Shown: one piece after another, positions 25,039-34,438 of the stretch | Numbering within the stretch: position 1 is the stretch's first letter | How the letters are laid out: each line of letters starts with the position of its first letter | Source: Bacteroidota bacterium | GTDB lineage: Bacteria > Bacteroidota > Bacteroidia > Bacteroidales > Dysgonomonadaceae | Assembly (NCBI GenBank): GCA_023399295.1 | Contig: JAEWQF010000011.1 | Coordinates: 1-41,999 of the forward strand | Direction of reading: 5' to 3' | Length of the DNA stretch: 41,999 nucleotides | Made by a program: the position numbers and the translations under genes | Notes under the pieces: generated by a model | Database searches by the model: none | Seen by the model: only the letters and a program-made list of their open reading frames with translations | Told to the model about the DNA's origin: nothing

Positions 25039-25428
25039 TTATTTTGTTATGTAATAGTGATGCCCTTCCCTTTCCAGTTTCCAGCCGTCGTTGATCTTCA
25101 GCCTCCAGCCCTCTCCCGAAGCCAGGGAGTCTGTTACCTGAAGGGGTGGGGGGAGGGTTACCATATTCCAGGCAGGACTCATCAGTGCACCACCGCTTAC
25201 CACCTCCAGGATGCCCCAGTTGTCTGTGATCCGAAGGTTGGGATAAACGGTCCCCAGGGTGTCGAGCGGCACCAGGTTGGAGGGGTTGAACCCGATGTTC
25301 ATATTCTCAAGAGAGAGGACAACCACACCTTCACTTTGAAACAGATCCCTGTAACTGTTGATAAGCTCTCCCTTCTTCATCTCTCTCTCCGTTTCCCTGA
25401 TGACGATCTCTTCTATGTTGTAAGCCAT
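25039..25428 (-). CDS. Small protein of unknown function, overlapping the upstream lipoprotein gene
   Basis: A 129-residue product without its own signal peptide. It starts MAYNIEEIVIRETERE and contains SLENMNIGFNPSNLVPLD and a C-terminal beta-rich part (GWRLKINDGWKLEREGHHYYI). I do not recognise a family. Its ATG lies 16 bases inside the upstream lipoprotein gene in another frame. Either the two are translationally coupled, or a single secreted protein of about 195 residues has suffered a frameshift; the upstream ALKKALA joined to AYNIEEIVIRETERE reads as one helix, which favours the second idea. Confidence 0.6.
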   Translation of the reverse strand: MAYNIEEIVIRETEREMKKGELINSYRDLFQSEGVVVLSLENMNIGFNPSNLVPLDTLGTVYPNLRITDNWGILEVVSGGALMSPAWNMVTLPPPLQVTDSLASGEGWRLKINDGWKLEREGHHYYITK

Positions 25429-25631
25429 GCCAGTGCTTTCTTCAGCGCTTCCAGTTCCAGGGTGATGAAAATGCGCCCATCTTTGTTGTCAAGGTGAATG
25501 GACTGACTCTCGGGTATGTCACCAAAGGCACTCTTTGCCTGCTTCAGATCACTGTCAGGAACGACCACCGAATGCTGACTCCCGCACCCTGTCAGCAGGA
25601 ATAAAACAAGAAGAGTGAAAAGTGTTCTCAT
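25413..25631 (-). CDS. Small lipoprotein of unknown function
   Basis: A 72-residue product with a lipoprotein signal (MRTLFTLLVLFLLTGC, lipobox LLTGC) and a short mature part (VVVPDSDLKQAKSAFGD..IHLDNKDGRIFITLELEALKK). The ATG at 25631 begins a standard signal; the in-frame ATG two codons earlier is also possible. It overlaps the next gene by 16 bases and may be the N-terminal part of a frameshifted single gene. No family is recognised. Confidence 0.6.
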   Translation of the reverse strand: MRTLFTLLVLFLLTGCGSQHSVVVPDSDLKQAKSAFGDIPESQSIHLDNKDGRIFITLELEALKKALAWLTT

Positions 25632-25742
25632 GTCCAATGGTTATTTGTTTCTTTATGCTATTCACGTTGAGAATCCATCGGGTTCGTTGACATGTTTTGT
25701 TTCAGGTCGTGCCTGTTTTTGCGATAAGTAATCAACATACAG

Positions 25743-25750
25743 CAAATGTA
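25743..25750 (-). promoter_or_regulatory. -7 promoter box for the small lipoprotein pair
   Basis: TACATTTG on the minus strand fits TAnnTTTG, 111 bases upstream of the ATG at 25631. No proper -33 element is seen. Confidence 0.4.
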
Positions 25751-25800
25751 GGAAATAATTCCAAAAAGAGGTGAATCATCCAATTTTCCATCCTTTTCAC

Positions 25801-25808
25801 TATCTTTG
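25801..25808 (+). promoter_or_regulatory. -7 promoter box of ettA
   Basis: TATCTTTG, identical to the boxes before the DUF5686 gene (27627) and tsaD (31557). It predicts a leader of about 120 bases. Confidence 0.5.
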
Positions 25809-25934
25809 TGCTCCGTTTTGGGTATTCTGAGTGAAGAGGCTGATTCTGAAATGATAAAGCCGGAACGCACTTCTTATGCTGTTCGCTCCAGACGAAGATT
25901 ATAAAAGCATATAACAACAATAAATATAGATTCA

Positions 25935-27614
25935 ATGTCAGACGATAAGAAAATTATTTTCTCCATGGTGGGGGTCAGCAAGACCTTCCCGCCCCACAAA
26001 CAGGTGTTGAAGGATATCTATCTCTCCTTCTTTTACGGTGCCAAGATCGGCATCATCGGGTTGAACGGTTCCGGTAAGTCGACCCTGTTGAAGATCATCG
26101 CAGGAATAGAGAAGGAGTTTCAGGGTGATGTGGTCTCCGACAAAAGCTTCTCGGTGGGATACCTGGAGCAGGACCCCAAGCTGGACGACAACAAGACGGT
26201 GATCGAGATCGTACGTGAGGGGGTGAAGCCCATCATGGACCTGCTGGCAGAGTATGAGGAGATCAACCTGAAGTTCGGTTTGCCGGAGTACTATGAGGAT
26301 GAGGAGAAGATGAACAAGCTGTTCGACCGCCAGGCCGAACTGCAGGACAAGCTGGATGCCGCCGACGCCTGGAGCATCGACAACCGCCTGGAACGGGCGA
26401 TGGATGCCCTTCGCTGTCCCGCTGAAGAGGAGTCGATCCGTCACCTCTCGGGAGGAGAACGGCGTCGCGTGGCACTCTGCCGCCTGCTGCTGCAGGAGCC
26501 GGATGTGTTGCTGCTCGATGAGCCCACCAACCACCTCGATGCCGAGTCGATCGACTGGCTGGAGCAACACCTTCAACAGTATCAGGGTACCGTGATCTGC
26601 ATCACGCACGACCGTTACTTCCTCGATCATGTGGCGGGCTGGATCCTGGAACTGGACCGCGGCGAGGGGATCCCCTGGAAGGGAAACTACACCTCCTGGC
26701 TGGAGCAGAAGACCAAACGGATGGAGCAGGAGGAGAAGCAGGTGAGCAAGCGCCGCAAGACACTGCAGCGTGAGTTGGAGTGGATCAACCTGGCACCCAA
26801 GGCACGTCATGCCAAGGGAAAGGCACGTCTCAATTCTTACGAGCAACTGCTCAACCAGGATCAGAAGGAACGGGAGGAGAAGCTCGAGATCTTCATCCCC
26901 AACGGACCCCGTCTGGGTAACAAGGTGATCGAAGCACAGAACGTGGCCAAGGCGTTCGGTGACAAGCTGCTGTTCGACAACCTCAACTTCATGTTGCCCC
27001 CCAACGGCATCGTGGGTGTCATCGGTCCCAATGGAGCTGGTAAGACCACGCTCTTCCGACTGATTGAAGGAATGGATACACCCGACAACGGCACCTTCGA
27101 GGTGGGTGAGACCGTGGTGACCGCCTATGTGGATCAGGCCCATGAGGCGATCGATCCCGACAAAACAGTATACCAGGTGGTCTCCGACGGTGCGGAGTTC
27201 ATCCGCGTAGGAGGCAGGGAGATCAATGCCCGTGCCTACCTCTCCCGGTTTAACTTCACCGGTGCCGACCAGGAGAAGCTCTGTGGTGTGCTCTCGGGTG
27301 GGGAGCGTAACCGCCTGCACCTGGCCCTCACCCTCAAGGCGGAAGCCAACGTGCTGCTGCTCGACGAACCCACCAACGACATCGACGTGAACACCCTTCG
27401 TGCGCTGGAAGAGGGTCTGGAGAACTTCGCTGGCTGTGCCGTGGTGATCTCGCACGACCGATGGTTCCTGGATCGCATCTGTACCCATATCCTGGCATTC
27501 GAAGGCAACTCGGAGGTTTTCTATTTCGAAGGCTCCTACAGCGAGTATGAGGAGAACAAGAAGATGCGTCTCGGCAACGTGGAGCCGAAACGGGTACGCT
27601 ACAGGAAACTGTAA
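25935..27614 (+). CDS. ettA: Energy-dependent translational throttle protein EttA (ABC-F)
   Basis: An ABC-F ATPase that binds the ribosomal E site and gates elongation according to ATP/ADP status. It has two ABC domains without membrane segments. The first Walker A is GLNGSGKST (42-50) with signature LSGGE (171-175) and DEPTNHLD. The linker is long and charged, with an arm. The second Walker A is GPNGAGKTT (364-372) with LSGGE and DEPTNDID. The 559-residue length and the N-terminal FSMVGVSKTFPPHKQVLKDI are those of EttA. A 625-codon open frame on the opposite strand across this gene is a composition artefact. Confidence 0.95.
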   Translation: MSDDKKIIFSMVGVSKTFPPHKQVLKDIYLSFFYGAKIGIIGLNGSGKSTLLKIIAGIEKEFQGDVVSDKSFSVGYLEQDPKLDDNKTVIEIVREGVKPIMDLLAEYEEINLKFGLPEYYEDEEKMNKLFDRQAELQDKLDAADAWSIDNRLERAMDALRCPAEEESIRHLSGGERRRVALCRLLLQEPDVLLLDEPTNHLDAESIDWLEQHLQQYQGTVICITHDRYFLDHVAGWILELDRGEGIPWKGNYTSWLEQKTKRMEQEEKQVSKRRKTLQRELEWINLAPKARHAKGKARLNSYEQLLNQDQKEREEKLEIFIPNGPRLGNKVIEAQNVAKAFGDKLLFDNLNFMLPPNGIVGVIGPNGAGKTTLFRLIEGMDTPDNGTFEVGETVVTAYVDQAHEAIDPDKTVYQVVSDGAEFIRVGGREINARAYLSRFNFTGADQEKLCGVLSGGERNRLHLALTLKAEANVLLLDEPTNDIDVNTLRALEEGLENFAGCAVVISHDRWFLDRICTHILAFEGNSEVFYFEGSYSEYEENKKMRLGNVEPKRVRYRKL

Positions 27615-27626
27615 CAGATTGTTTAC

Positions 27627-27634
27627 TATCTTTG
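27627..27634 (+). promoter_or_regulatory. -7 promoter box of the DUF5686 gene
   Basis: TATCTTTG lies 12 bases after the ettA stop and 75 bases before the ATG at 27710. The -33 area holds no clear TTTG. Confidence 0.5.
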
Positions 27635-27709
27635 TGACTTCTGAACCGAACCCATTCGTGCAAATGAGCAGATGTGTCAGCGTTAGCACGATGCGCAAAC
27701 CAAAACAGC

Positions 27710-29299
27710 ATGAAAAAATCGATATTCGTTGCACTGTCTCTTCTTGTACAGTTTGCGTTGTCAGGACAGCAGACACACTACAAAGGAAAGGTGATCGATG
27801 CCCTGTATGGAACACCGGTACCTTATGCCGCTGTCTTTATTGACAATACACAGATAGGTGCCGTGGCCGACAATGTGGGTGAGTTTTCGTTTCATCTGCC
27901 CGATTCACTCCGGCACCAGCGACTGGTGGCAGTAGGGGATGGGTATCCCATTGCCTACTTCAGGCCCGATCAGGAGCATACCAGCGCACTGGTCATTGCG
28001 CTGGTTCCACAGGAACAGACCGCTGGAACTCTATCTCCATTGGGTGGTGCGCCACAAAAGCAGGGTGCTTTCGGATCGTTTCTCAACAAGGCAATGGGAT
28101 ACGTGCTGAACGACTGGATCCCACTGGGAGATCCTGAGACAAACAAGTTCGATTTCGGTCGCATTCAGACTTTTCCCACCTACAACCCCATTGAAGGGGT
28201 GCGTCTCCGGGCTGGCGTTGCATCCAACTCTCGTCTGAGTCCGCATCTCTTCCTGAAGGGATATGTGGCATATGGATTTGGGGACGAGCAATTCAAGTAC
28301 CGCGGTGAAGCAACCTGGTCCTTCGACAGGAAAGCCTACCACGAGGAGGAGTTCCCAAAGAACAACCTGAGCCTGGTTTACGAGAACGACCTCTACTCTC
28401 CCGGTGAAATGCATCCCCGCTCGCCCAATAACCTGCTGCTGATCACCTACCGTCGTTCGGAAGGAGAGGCTACCTACCGCAACTTTGCAGAGATCAACTA
28501 CGAAAGGGAATACAAGAGCGGCTTTGCCCAGTCGGCATGGGTGAGAAGGGCCAGGATGGTGCCACAGGGAGAGCTTCAGTTCCTCCAGATGATCGACAAC
28601 ACGATGCAACAGGATGATGCGCTCTATACCTCCGAACTCGGTATCCAGCTTCGTTATACCGTTCGGGAAGCATACCGTCAGCAAAAACGCAAACGACGTC
28701 CCATCGAGCTGACAAGTCCCGTTTTCTTCCTGTCCCATGCCGTGGGACAGTACGGCAACCTGGGACAAGAAAAAACCTATCACCGCTCGGAGATCTCTCT
28801 ACAGAAAAGATTCCTTCTGGGTAATGCCGGCCGTCTCGATGCCGTAGGGGAGCTGTCGAAGATTTGGAACGCTGTTCCCTTCCCGCTGCTGGTCTATCCC
28901 AACCAACGACAGCGGCACCACATCGAAAACAATGCCTTTTTCCTGAACAGGGCGCTCGAGTTCATGGCCGATGAACAGGCAACCCTCAGAACCACCTTTG
29001 TGGGTGAGGAGTTGCTACTTGCAAGAGTACCGTTGCTCGACAGACTGGGCCTTCGGGAACTCCTTTCGGTGAGGGCCTCCTATGGACGGTTGAGTGACAA
29101 GAATGACCCGCTGCATGCGCCGGAACTGTACCGATTCCCCATGCAGGCTAACCGGTACCGCTCCGAACCCTATCTGGAGGGAACAATCGGCATCACCAAC
29201 ATCCTGGGATTGCTTCGCGTGGAGTATGTGCATCGCTTCACCTATCGCGACCATCCCGAAGCCCTGTTGGGTAAGATAAGGGTGGATGTGACACTCTAA
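27710..29299 (+). CDS. DUF5686 outer-membrane protein with carboxypeptidase-regulatory-like domain (short form)
   Basis: An exported 529-residue protein with signal peptide (MKKSIFVALSLLVQFALSGQ). A carboxypeptidase D regulatory-like beta sandwich follows (about residues 22-105, THYKGKVIDALYGTPVPYAAVF). The C-terminal part is a DUF5686-type barrel (YNPIEGVRLRAG..LSPHLFLKGYVAYGFGDEQFKYRGEATWSF) ending in VDVTL. It is predicted to sit in the outer membrane. Full DUF5686 proteins are usually above 800 residues; the central part appears missing or replaced here. The ATG at 27710 starts the signal peptide; the longer frame from 27674 would not. The function is unknown. Confidence 0.78.
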   Translation: MKKSIFVALSLLVQFALSGQQTHYKGKVIDALYGTPVPYAAVFIDNTQIGAVADNVGEFSFHLPDSLRHQRLVAVGDGYPIAYFRPDQEHTSALVIALVPQEQTAGTLSPLGGAPQKQGAFGSFLNKAMGYVLNDWIPLGDPETNKFDFGRIQTFPTYNPIEGVRLRAGVASNSRLSPHLFLKGYVAYGFGDEQFKYRGEATWSFDRKAYHEEEFPKNNLSLVYENDLYSPGEMHPRSPNNLLLITYRRSEGEATYRNFAEINYEREYKSGFAQSAWVRRARMVPQGELQFLQMIDNTMQQDDALYTSELGIQLRYTVREAYRQQKRKRRPIELTSPVFFLSHAVGQYGNLGQEKTYHRSEISLQKRFLLGNAGRLDAVGELSKIWNAVPFPLLVYPNQRQRHHIENNAFFLNRALEFMADEQATLRTTFVGEELLLARVPLLDRLGLRELLSVRASYGRLSDKNDPLHAPELYRFPMQANRYRSEPYLEGTIGITNILGLLRVEYVHRFTYRDHPEALLGKIRVDVTL

Positions 29300-29330
29300 A
29301 GGATCCATTTACAGTCATTTGTTGAAGCAG

Positions 29331-31469
29331 ATGAAACCCCTGGTAAACAATACGAAGAGAGCCATCGTCGACAGCTGGATCAACCACTTTTGGAAGAATC
29401 CACCCCATCTGTGGGCACTGAAGGTGACCCTCTCCATCGCCTTCCTGCTGCTCCCTGCAGAACTGCTCCTGCACAACTCCTTTATCGGTACCACACTCGC
29501 CCTGGGTGTGGTGGCCATGGCCCTGGGTGAGACCGATGTACATCCGCGGGGCAGGGTGAAGTCGGCCGGCATCGCACTGCTCTTTTTCATCCTCACCAGC
29601 AGCATCACAGTGCTCACCTTGCCTTTTCCGTTGCTCTTCGCACCGGTACTGGGCATCATGGCATTTGCACTGTTGCTGATTGGTGGCATTGACGCGCGAC
29701 TGCAGGGGATCACTTTCGGCAGCCTCTTGATCCTGGTCTATACCATGCTGGGGGCGGGTAACAGCGATTATTGGTTTCAACAGCCGCTGCTCCTCACTGG
29801 TGGGGCATTGTGCTATTCAGTGGTCTCAATTTTGCTGCTTTATCACCGCCCCTATAAGCTGTTGACCGATCACCTGTCGCACGGATTCAGATACCTGGCC
29901 GAGTACATCGATCTGAAGGCGGAACTTTTTCCCAGCAACCCTGCCATGCAGCGTTCCATTCGCACCCAGCTGGCACAAAAGAACACCCAACTGGCCCAGC
30001 AGATCGAAGCATGCAAGAATGACCTCTACAGCTATTCTGAGGAGAGCAGTGCTGCTTCACTTCCCCGGTTGAATGATTTTTACAGGAAATGGTTCCTCCT
30101 CCAGGAGATGCAGGAACGGGCCATCTCCAGCCATGAGCAGTACGACCTGCTGACGGAGCAGGTGAAGAACAATGAGCTGATAGAAGGGTTCGGTCAACTG
30201 ATGAGGGAGCTGGGCAACGCAATTGCACTCTATGCCGACTCGCTGATCAGCGGACAATCCTATCGGCATCCCCTCTCATTGCAGTGGACCGTCACGGCCA
30301 TGCGGCGGATACTTGAGGATGAGCAGGGAGAAACGCACTACCTCACACTCTCTTTGCTGATGCGCAACCTGACAGCGCTGGAGAAGAACCTGCGGGAGAA
30401 TGTGACCTCGATGGCACAGATCGATCTCTCCGGATTCCATACCCGTAAGCCGGAGAGGAAACGGTTGCGGGATCTCTTTTCACCCACGCATCCACGCTTT
30501 CGCTTCGCAGTGCGACTTACCCTTGGGTGGTTATTGGGCTACGGGTTGATGCAACTGCTTCACTTCGAGAAAGGAGCCTGGATCCTGCTCACCTCACTGA
30601 TCGTCTTTCAGCAGACCTACAGTGCCACCCGCATGCGCCTCTTCCATCGTGTGCTGGGCACGCTCCTGGGTGTGATACTAGGGGTGTTCCTGTCGCTGCT
30701 GCTCCCCACCCAGACAGGCCACATCCTGTTGCTGCTCGGCTCGATCTATGCATTCTTCTACTGGCTCAAGAAAAATTACACCATTGCGGCGCTCTTCATC
30801 ACCACGTTCGTGCTCGCAGTCTTCAATCTCCTCTCCAGCCAGGGTGTGGAGGTGATGCTGCCACGAATCATCGACACCCTCGCTGGTGGTCTGATTGCCT
30901 ACCTGGTGGTGCGTTTCGTATGGCCCGACTGGCAGTACAAACAGCTTCCCTCCCTGTTACACACCGCCGTGATCAAGAACAAGCGCTATTTTGAAAGCAT
31001 CTTCGACGGTTCTGTCACAGAAGAGGAGTACCAACACAACCGGCGTACCGCTTACAATGCCGACAACGCACTTACCTCTGCCTGGAAGGGAATGCGATTG
31101 GAACCGAAACATACGCGTCTTTATCAGGAACGGGCGTTCAATCTAACCAACCTGAACCACGCGTTGCTCTCCTACATCTCAGCCTTCGGTGTGCACAAAC
31201 ATGCAGATGACCTGACAGACCAGGAGCGATCTTTTTGCCATAACGTGAGCCGGGTGCTGCACTACGCTTCGGAGTTGCTGACCGGCCATACCGACCAGAG
31301 TGAACTGGAATCGCTGCTTGGTGAGGCATACAGTTGGGAAGAGCAGATTGAGGAACTCCAAAACGACAAGATGAACCTCAGGGCCGGTCTGATCTACAAC
31401 ATCGCCCATGTCTCCCGCGAACTGCTGATCGAGACAAAAGGAATTGTCGCCATCCGTAGCAACAATTGA
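29331..31469 (+). CDS. FUSC-family (YccS/YhfK-like) inner-membrane protein
   Basis: A 712-residue membrane protein with two clusters of hydrophobic helices. The N-terminal cluster is at about residues 25-160 and the second FUSC domain at about 385-510 (RFRFAVRLTLGWLLGYG..YSATRMRLFHRVLGTLLGVILGV). Helical cytoplasmic regions follow each. This arrangement is that of YccS/YhfK, related to aromatic-acid efflux proteins (AaeB), but the substrate is unknown. An upstream TTG at 29319 extends the frame; I chose the ATG at 29331. It begins 31 bases after the DUF5686 gene and is probably co-transcribed with it. Confidence 0.88.
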   Translation: MKPLVNNTKRAIVDSWINHFWKNPPHLWALKVTLSIAFLLLPAELLLHNSFIGTTLALGVVAMALGETDVHPRGRVKSAGIALLFFILTSSITVLTLPFPLLFAPVLGIMAFALLLIGGIDARLQGITFGSLLILVYTMLGAGNSDYWFQQPLLLTGGALCYSVVSILLLYHRPYKLLTDHLSHGFRYLAEYIDLKAELFPSNPAMQRSIRTQLAQKNTQLAQQIEACKNDLYSYSEESSAASLPRLNDFYRKWFLLQEMQERAISSHEQYDLLTEQVKNNELIEGFGQLMRELGNAIALYADSLISGQSYRHPLSLQWTVTAMRRILEDEQGETHYLTLSLLMRNLTALEKNLRENVTSMAQIDLSGFHTRKPERKRLRDLFSPTHPRFRFAVRLTLGWLLGYGLMQLLHFEKGAWILLTSLIVFQQTYSATRMRLFHRVLGTLLGVILGVFLSLLLPTQTGHILLLLGSIYAFFYWLKKNYTIAALFITTFVLAVFNLLSSQGVEVMLPRIIDTLAGGLIAYLVVRFVWPDWQYKQLPSLLHTAVIKNKRYFESIFDGSVTEEEYQHNRRTAYNADNALTSAWKGMRLEPKHTRLYQERAFNLTNLNHALLSYISAFGVHKHADDLTDQERSFCHNVSRVLHYASELLTGHTDQSELESLLGEAYSWEEQIEELQNDKMNLRAGLIYNIAHVSRELLIETKGIVAIRSNN

Positions 31470-31556
31470 GTGATTTAATCGAGCGGGAACGACCCCTGTT
31501 TCAAAACAAAAAATAAGAAGCATTTCGCCGAGTTCCACGAAACGTTTTTTTTGTGC

Positions 31557-31564
31557 TATCTTTG
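31557..31564 (+). promoter_or_regulatory. -7 promoter box of tsaD
   Basis: TATCTTTG lies 89 bases upstream of the tsaD ATG in the 184-base gap after the FUSC gene. A run of T followed by G sits immediately upstream but is too close for a -33 element. Confidence 0.5.
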
Positions 31565-31653
31565 TATCCTCATTGTGATGCAGGATCATGTCACTCCTTT
31601 TTTGGTATGCATGTTGGTCCAGATCAGAGAACAATATGATTGTAATTGGGTAA

Positions 31654-32670
31654 ATGATAACAATATTAGGCATCGAATCTTCCTGCGACGACACCTCGGC
31701 TGCGGTGATCCGTGACGGGGTCATCCTCTCCAACGTGATTGCCGGTCAGGCGGTACATGAACGATATGGGGGCGTCGTGCCCGAGTTGGCGTCGAGGGCA
31801 CATCAGCAAAATATCATACCGGTGGTACATGATGCCCTCAGGCAGGCAGGTGTCACCCGCGAAGAGGTGACGGCTGTGGCATTTACGCGCGGACCCGGAT
31901 TGCTGGGCTCACTGCTGGTGGGTACCTCCTTTGCAAAAGGGTTCTCCTCGGCACTCAATATCCCGATGATCGAGGTGAACCACCTACAGGCACACGTGCT
32001 GGCTCATTTCATCAAGGAAGATGCGCATGATACCGACCAACCCGCCTTTCCCTTTTTATGTCTGCTCGTCTCGGGTGGCAACTCGCAGATCATCCTGGTG
32101 AAATCATACGCCGAGATGGAGATCATCGGGCAGACAATCGACGATGCTGCCGGTGAGGCGTTCGACAAGTGCGCCAAGGTGATGGGACTGGGTTACCCCG
32201 GCGGGCCTGTGGTCGATCGACTGGCTAAGCTGGGTGACCCGCAACGGTTCACCTTCAGCAAACCACGCATCGAAGGATACAATTACAGCTTCAGTGGTTT
32301 GAAAACCTCTTTTCTCTATTTCCTGCGGGATGAGCTGAAGAAGGATCCCGATTTTATGGAGAATAACAAGAACGACCTCTGCGCCTCCCTGCAACAAACC
32401 ATCATCGACATTCTGATGAACAAGGTTTATCATGCAGCGAAGGATCTCAATCTCAAAGAGGTGGCCGTAGCAGGTGGGGTCTCTGCCAATTCGGGATTGA
32501 GGAATGCCTTTGAAGCATACAGCCACCGTTATGGCTGGAAGATTCATATCCCCAAGTTTGCCTATACCACCGACAATGCCGCCATGGTGGCTATCTCGGG
32601 ATACTACAAATATCTCCGCGGCGAGTTTTGCGGACCGGAGGTGGCTCCCTACGCGCGAGTCTCGATTTAA
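31654..32670 (+). CDS. tsaD: tRNA N6-threonylcarbamoyltransferase TsaD
   Basis: TsaD (Gcp/YgjD) transfers the threonylcarbamoyl group to A37 of tRNAs reading ANN codons, with TsaB and TsaE. It is 338 residues of ASKHA fold. The start is MITILGIESSCDDTSAA, and the metal-binding HLQAH has H110 and H114. LVSGGNSQI, GLGYPGGP and the C-terminal TTDNAAMVA (metal Asp) are also present. All hallmark motifs are intact. It is followed after 26 bases by glnS. Its product t6A37 is the substrate of MtaB, encoded at 12407. Confidence 0.97.
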   Translation: MITILGIESSCDDTSAAVIRDGVILSNVIAGQAVHERYGGVVPELASRAHQQNIIPVVHDALRQAGVTREEVTAVAFTRGPGLLGSLLVGTSFAKGFSSALNIPMIEVNHLQAHVLAHFIKEDAHDTDQPAFPFLCLLVSGGNSQIILVKSYAEMEIIGQTIDDAAGEAFDKCAKVMGLGYPGGPVVDRLAKLGDPQRFTFSKPRIEGYNYSFSGLKTSFLYFLRDELKKDPDFMENNKNDLCASLQQTIIDILMNKVYHAAKDLNLKEVAVAGGVSANSGLRNAFEAYSHRYGWKIHIPKFAYTTDNAAMVAISGYYKYLRGEFCGPEVAPYARVSI

Positions 32671-32696
32671 TTCCACATACTTAAATCAATCGTTTT

Positions 32697-34394
32697 ATGT
32701 CAGAAAAAGAAAACAGTGCCATTGAGGAAAACAAGAAAAGCCTCAATTTTATCGAAGCAATGGTAGAGAAAGACCTGGCAGCAGGTCGCAACGACGGACG
32801 GGTACAGACCCGATTCCCACCTGAGCCAAACGGCTACCTGCACATCGGTCACGCAAAGGCCATTTGCATCGATTTCGGCATTGCTAAAGATTACAATGGG
32901 ATCTGTAACCTGCGCTTCGACGATACCAATCCGGTGAAGGAGGATGTGGAATATGTCGACTCCATCATGGAAGATATCCAGTGGCTCGGTTATCAGTGGG
33001 GTAACGTCTACTATGCCTCCGACTACTTTCAGCAACTGTGGGACTTCGCCCTGAAGCTGATCCGTGAGGGCAAGGCCTATGTCGATGAGCAGTCGGCCGA
33101 AGAGATCGCCCGCCAGAAGGGAACACCCACCCAGTCCGGTACCCACAGCCCCTATCGCGACCGCCCCGTGGAGGAGTCGCTCGCCCTCTTTGAACAGATG
33201 AACAGCGGTGAGATTCCTGAAGGGAAGATGGTGTTGCGTGCCAAGATCGACATGGCGGCCGCCAACATGCACTTCCGTGACCCGATCATCTACCGCGTAA
33301 TACACATCCCGCACCACCGCACCGGCACCACCTGGAAGGCATACCCGATGTATGACTTTGCCCATGGACAGTCGGATTACTTTGAAGGGGTGACCCATTC
33401 ACTCTGTACGCTCGAGTTCGAGGTGCACCGTCCTCTTTACGACTGGTTCATCGATCAGCTGGCCGACGGTGATTACCGTCCCCGCCAGACCGAGTTCAAC
33501 CGCCTGAACCTCACCTATACGGTGATGAGCAAACGCAAACTGCTGCAGTTGGTACAGGAAAAGCTGGTATCCGGATGGGATGACCCACGCATGCCCACCC
33601 TCACGGGGATGCGCCGTCGTGGCTACACGCCTGCGGGGATCCACAATTTTATCGACAAGATCGGCTATACCAAGTACGATGGCATCAACGACATCTCTCT
33701 TTTGGAACATGCCGTGCGTGAAGATCTTAACGCACGAGTGACGCGTGTCTCCGGCGTCATTGACCCGGTGAAGCTGGTGCTCACCAACTATCCCGGAGGG
33801 CAGGTGGAGGAGATGGAGGCGATCAACAACCCGGAGGATGCCTCCATGGGTAGCCGCTACATCAAGTTTTCCCGTGAACTCTGGATCGAACGGGATGACT
33901 TCATGGAGGATGCACCGAAGAAATATTTCCGTCTCACTCCCGGCAACGAAGTACGCCTCAAGAATGCGTACATCGTGAAATGCACCGGTTGCAAGAAAGA
34001 TGAGCAGGGCAATGTCACCGAGGTATATGCAGCGTACGATCCCCAGACGAAGAGCGGGTTGCCGGAGGCAAATCGCAAGGTGAAGGGTACCATCCACTGG
34101 GTATCGGTGCCCCACAGCCTCGATGCGGAGGTACGGCTCTACGACCGTCTCTTCATGGTGGAAGATCCCTCCGCTGAAAAAGAGAAGGATTTCCGTGAGC
34201 TGATGAATCCCGAATCGCTGATCGTGAAGAAGGACTGCAAGGTGGAAGCGTATCTCGAGGATGCAACACCTCTCCAGAGCTTCCAGTTTCAACGCATCGG
34301 TTATTTCTGTGTGGATAAGGACTCCACTGCAGGGAATCTGGTCTTTAACCGCACTGTGGCTTTAAAAGACTCCTGGAAGAAGCAGAACAGCTGA
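32697..34394 (+). CDS. glnS: Glutaminyl-tRNA synthetase
   Basis: A class I synthetase that charges tRNA-Gln with glutamine directly. It is 565 residues. The HIGH motif is HIGH (49-52, in NGYLHIGHAKA) and the KMSKS-like motif is VMSKR (276-280). The catalytic core and two C-terminal anticodon-binding beta barrels are present, ending RTVALKDSW. The first 16 residues form a short acidic extension. It lies 26 bases after tsaD. A GlnS of this type usually means the organism does not rely on the GatCAB route for Gln-tRNA. Confidence 0.97.
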   Translation: MSEKENSAIEENKKSLNFIEAMVEKDLAAGRNDGRVQTRFPPEPNGYLHIGHAKAICIDFGIAKDYNGICNLRFDDTNPVKEDVEYVDSIMEDIQWLGYQWGNVYYASDYFQQLWDFALKLIREGKAYVDEQSAEEIARQKGTPTQSGTHSPYRDRPVEESLALFEQMNSGEIPEGKMVLRAKIDMAAANMHFRDPIIYRVIHIPHHRTGTTWKAYPMYDFAHGQSDYFEGVTHSLCTLEFEVHRPLYDWFIDQLADGDYRPRQTEFNRLNLTYTVMSKRKLLQLVQEKLVSGWDDPRMPTLTGMRRRGYTPAGIHNFIDKIGYTKYDGINDISLLEHAVREDLNARVTRVSGVIDPVKLVLTNYPGGQVEEMEAINNPEDASMGSRYIKFSRELWIERDDFMEDAPKKYFRLTPGNEVRLKNAYIVKCTGCKKDEQGNVTEVYAAYDPQTKSGLPEANRKVKGTIHWVSVPHSLDAEVRLYDRLFMVEDPSAEKEKDFRELMNPESLIVKKDCKVEAYLEDATPLQSFQFQRIGYFCVDKDSTAGNLVFNRTVALKDSWKKQNS

Positions 34395-34438
34395 TCACCC
34401 GTTGCGTCAGCAACGATCACACAACCTGAAACGCAAGC

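Noticed and set aside
24625..25497. 290-codon plus-strand frame across the end of the AbgT gene
   Set aside because: It is an out-of-frame shadow of abgT and then of the opposite-strand small genes; its composition is not protein-like.
25938..27815. 625-codon open frame antisense to ettA
   Set aside because: The product is rich in His, Val, Leu and Gln with no domain and lies wholly opposite a textbook ABC-F gene; it results from the codon bias of that gene.
34392..34419. Terminator between glnS and the TPR gene
   Set aside because: CGTTGC-GTCA-GCAACG forms a stem but no T-run follows; it may be incidental.
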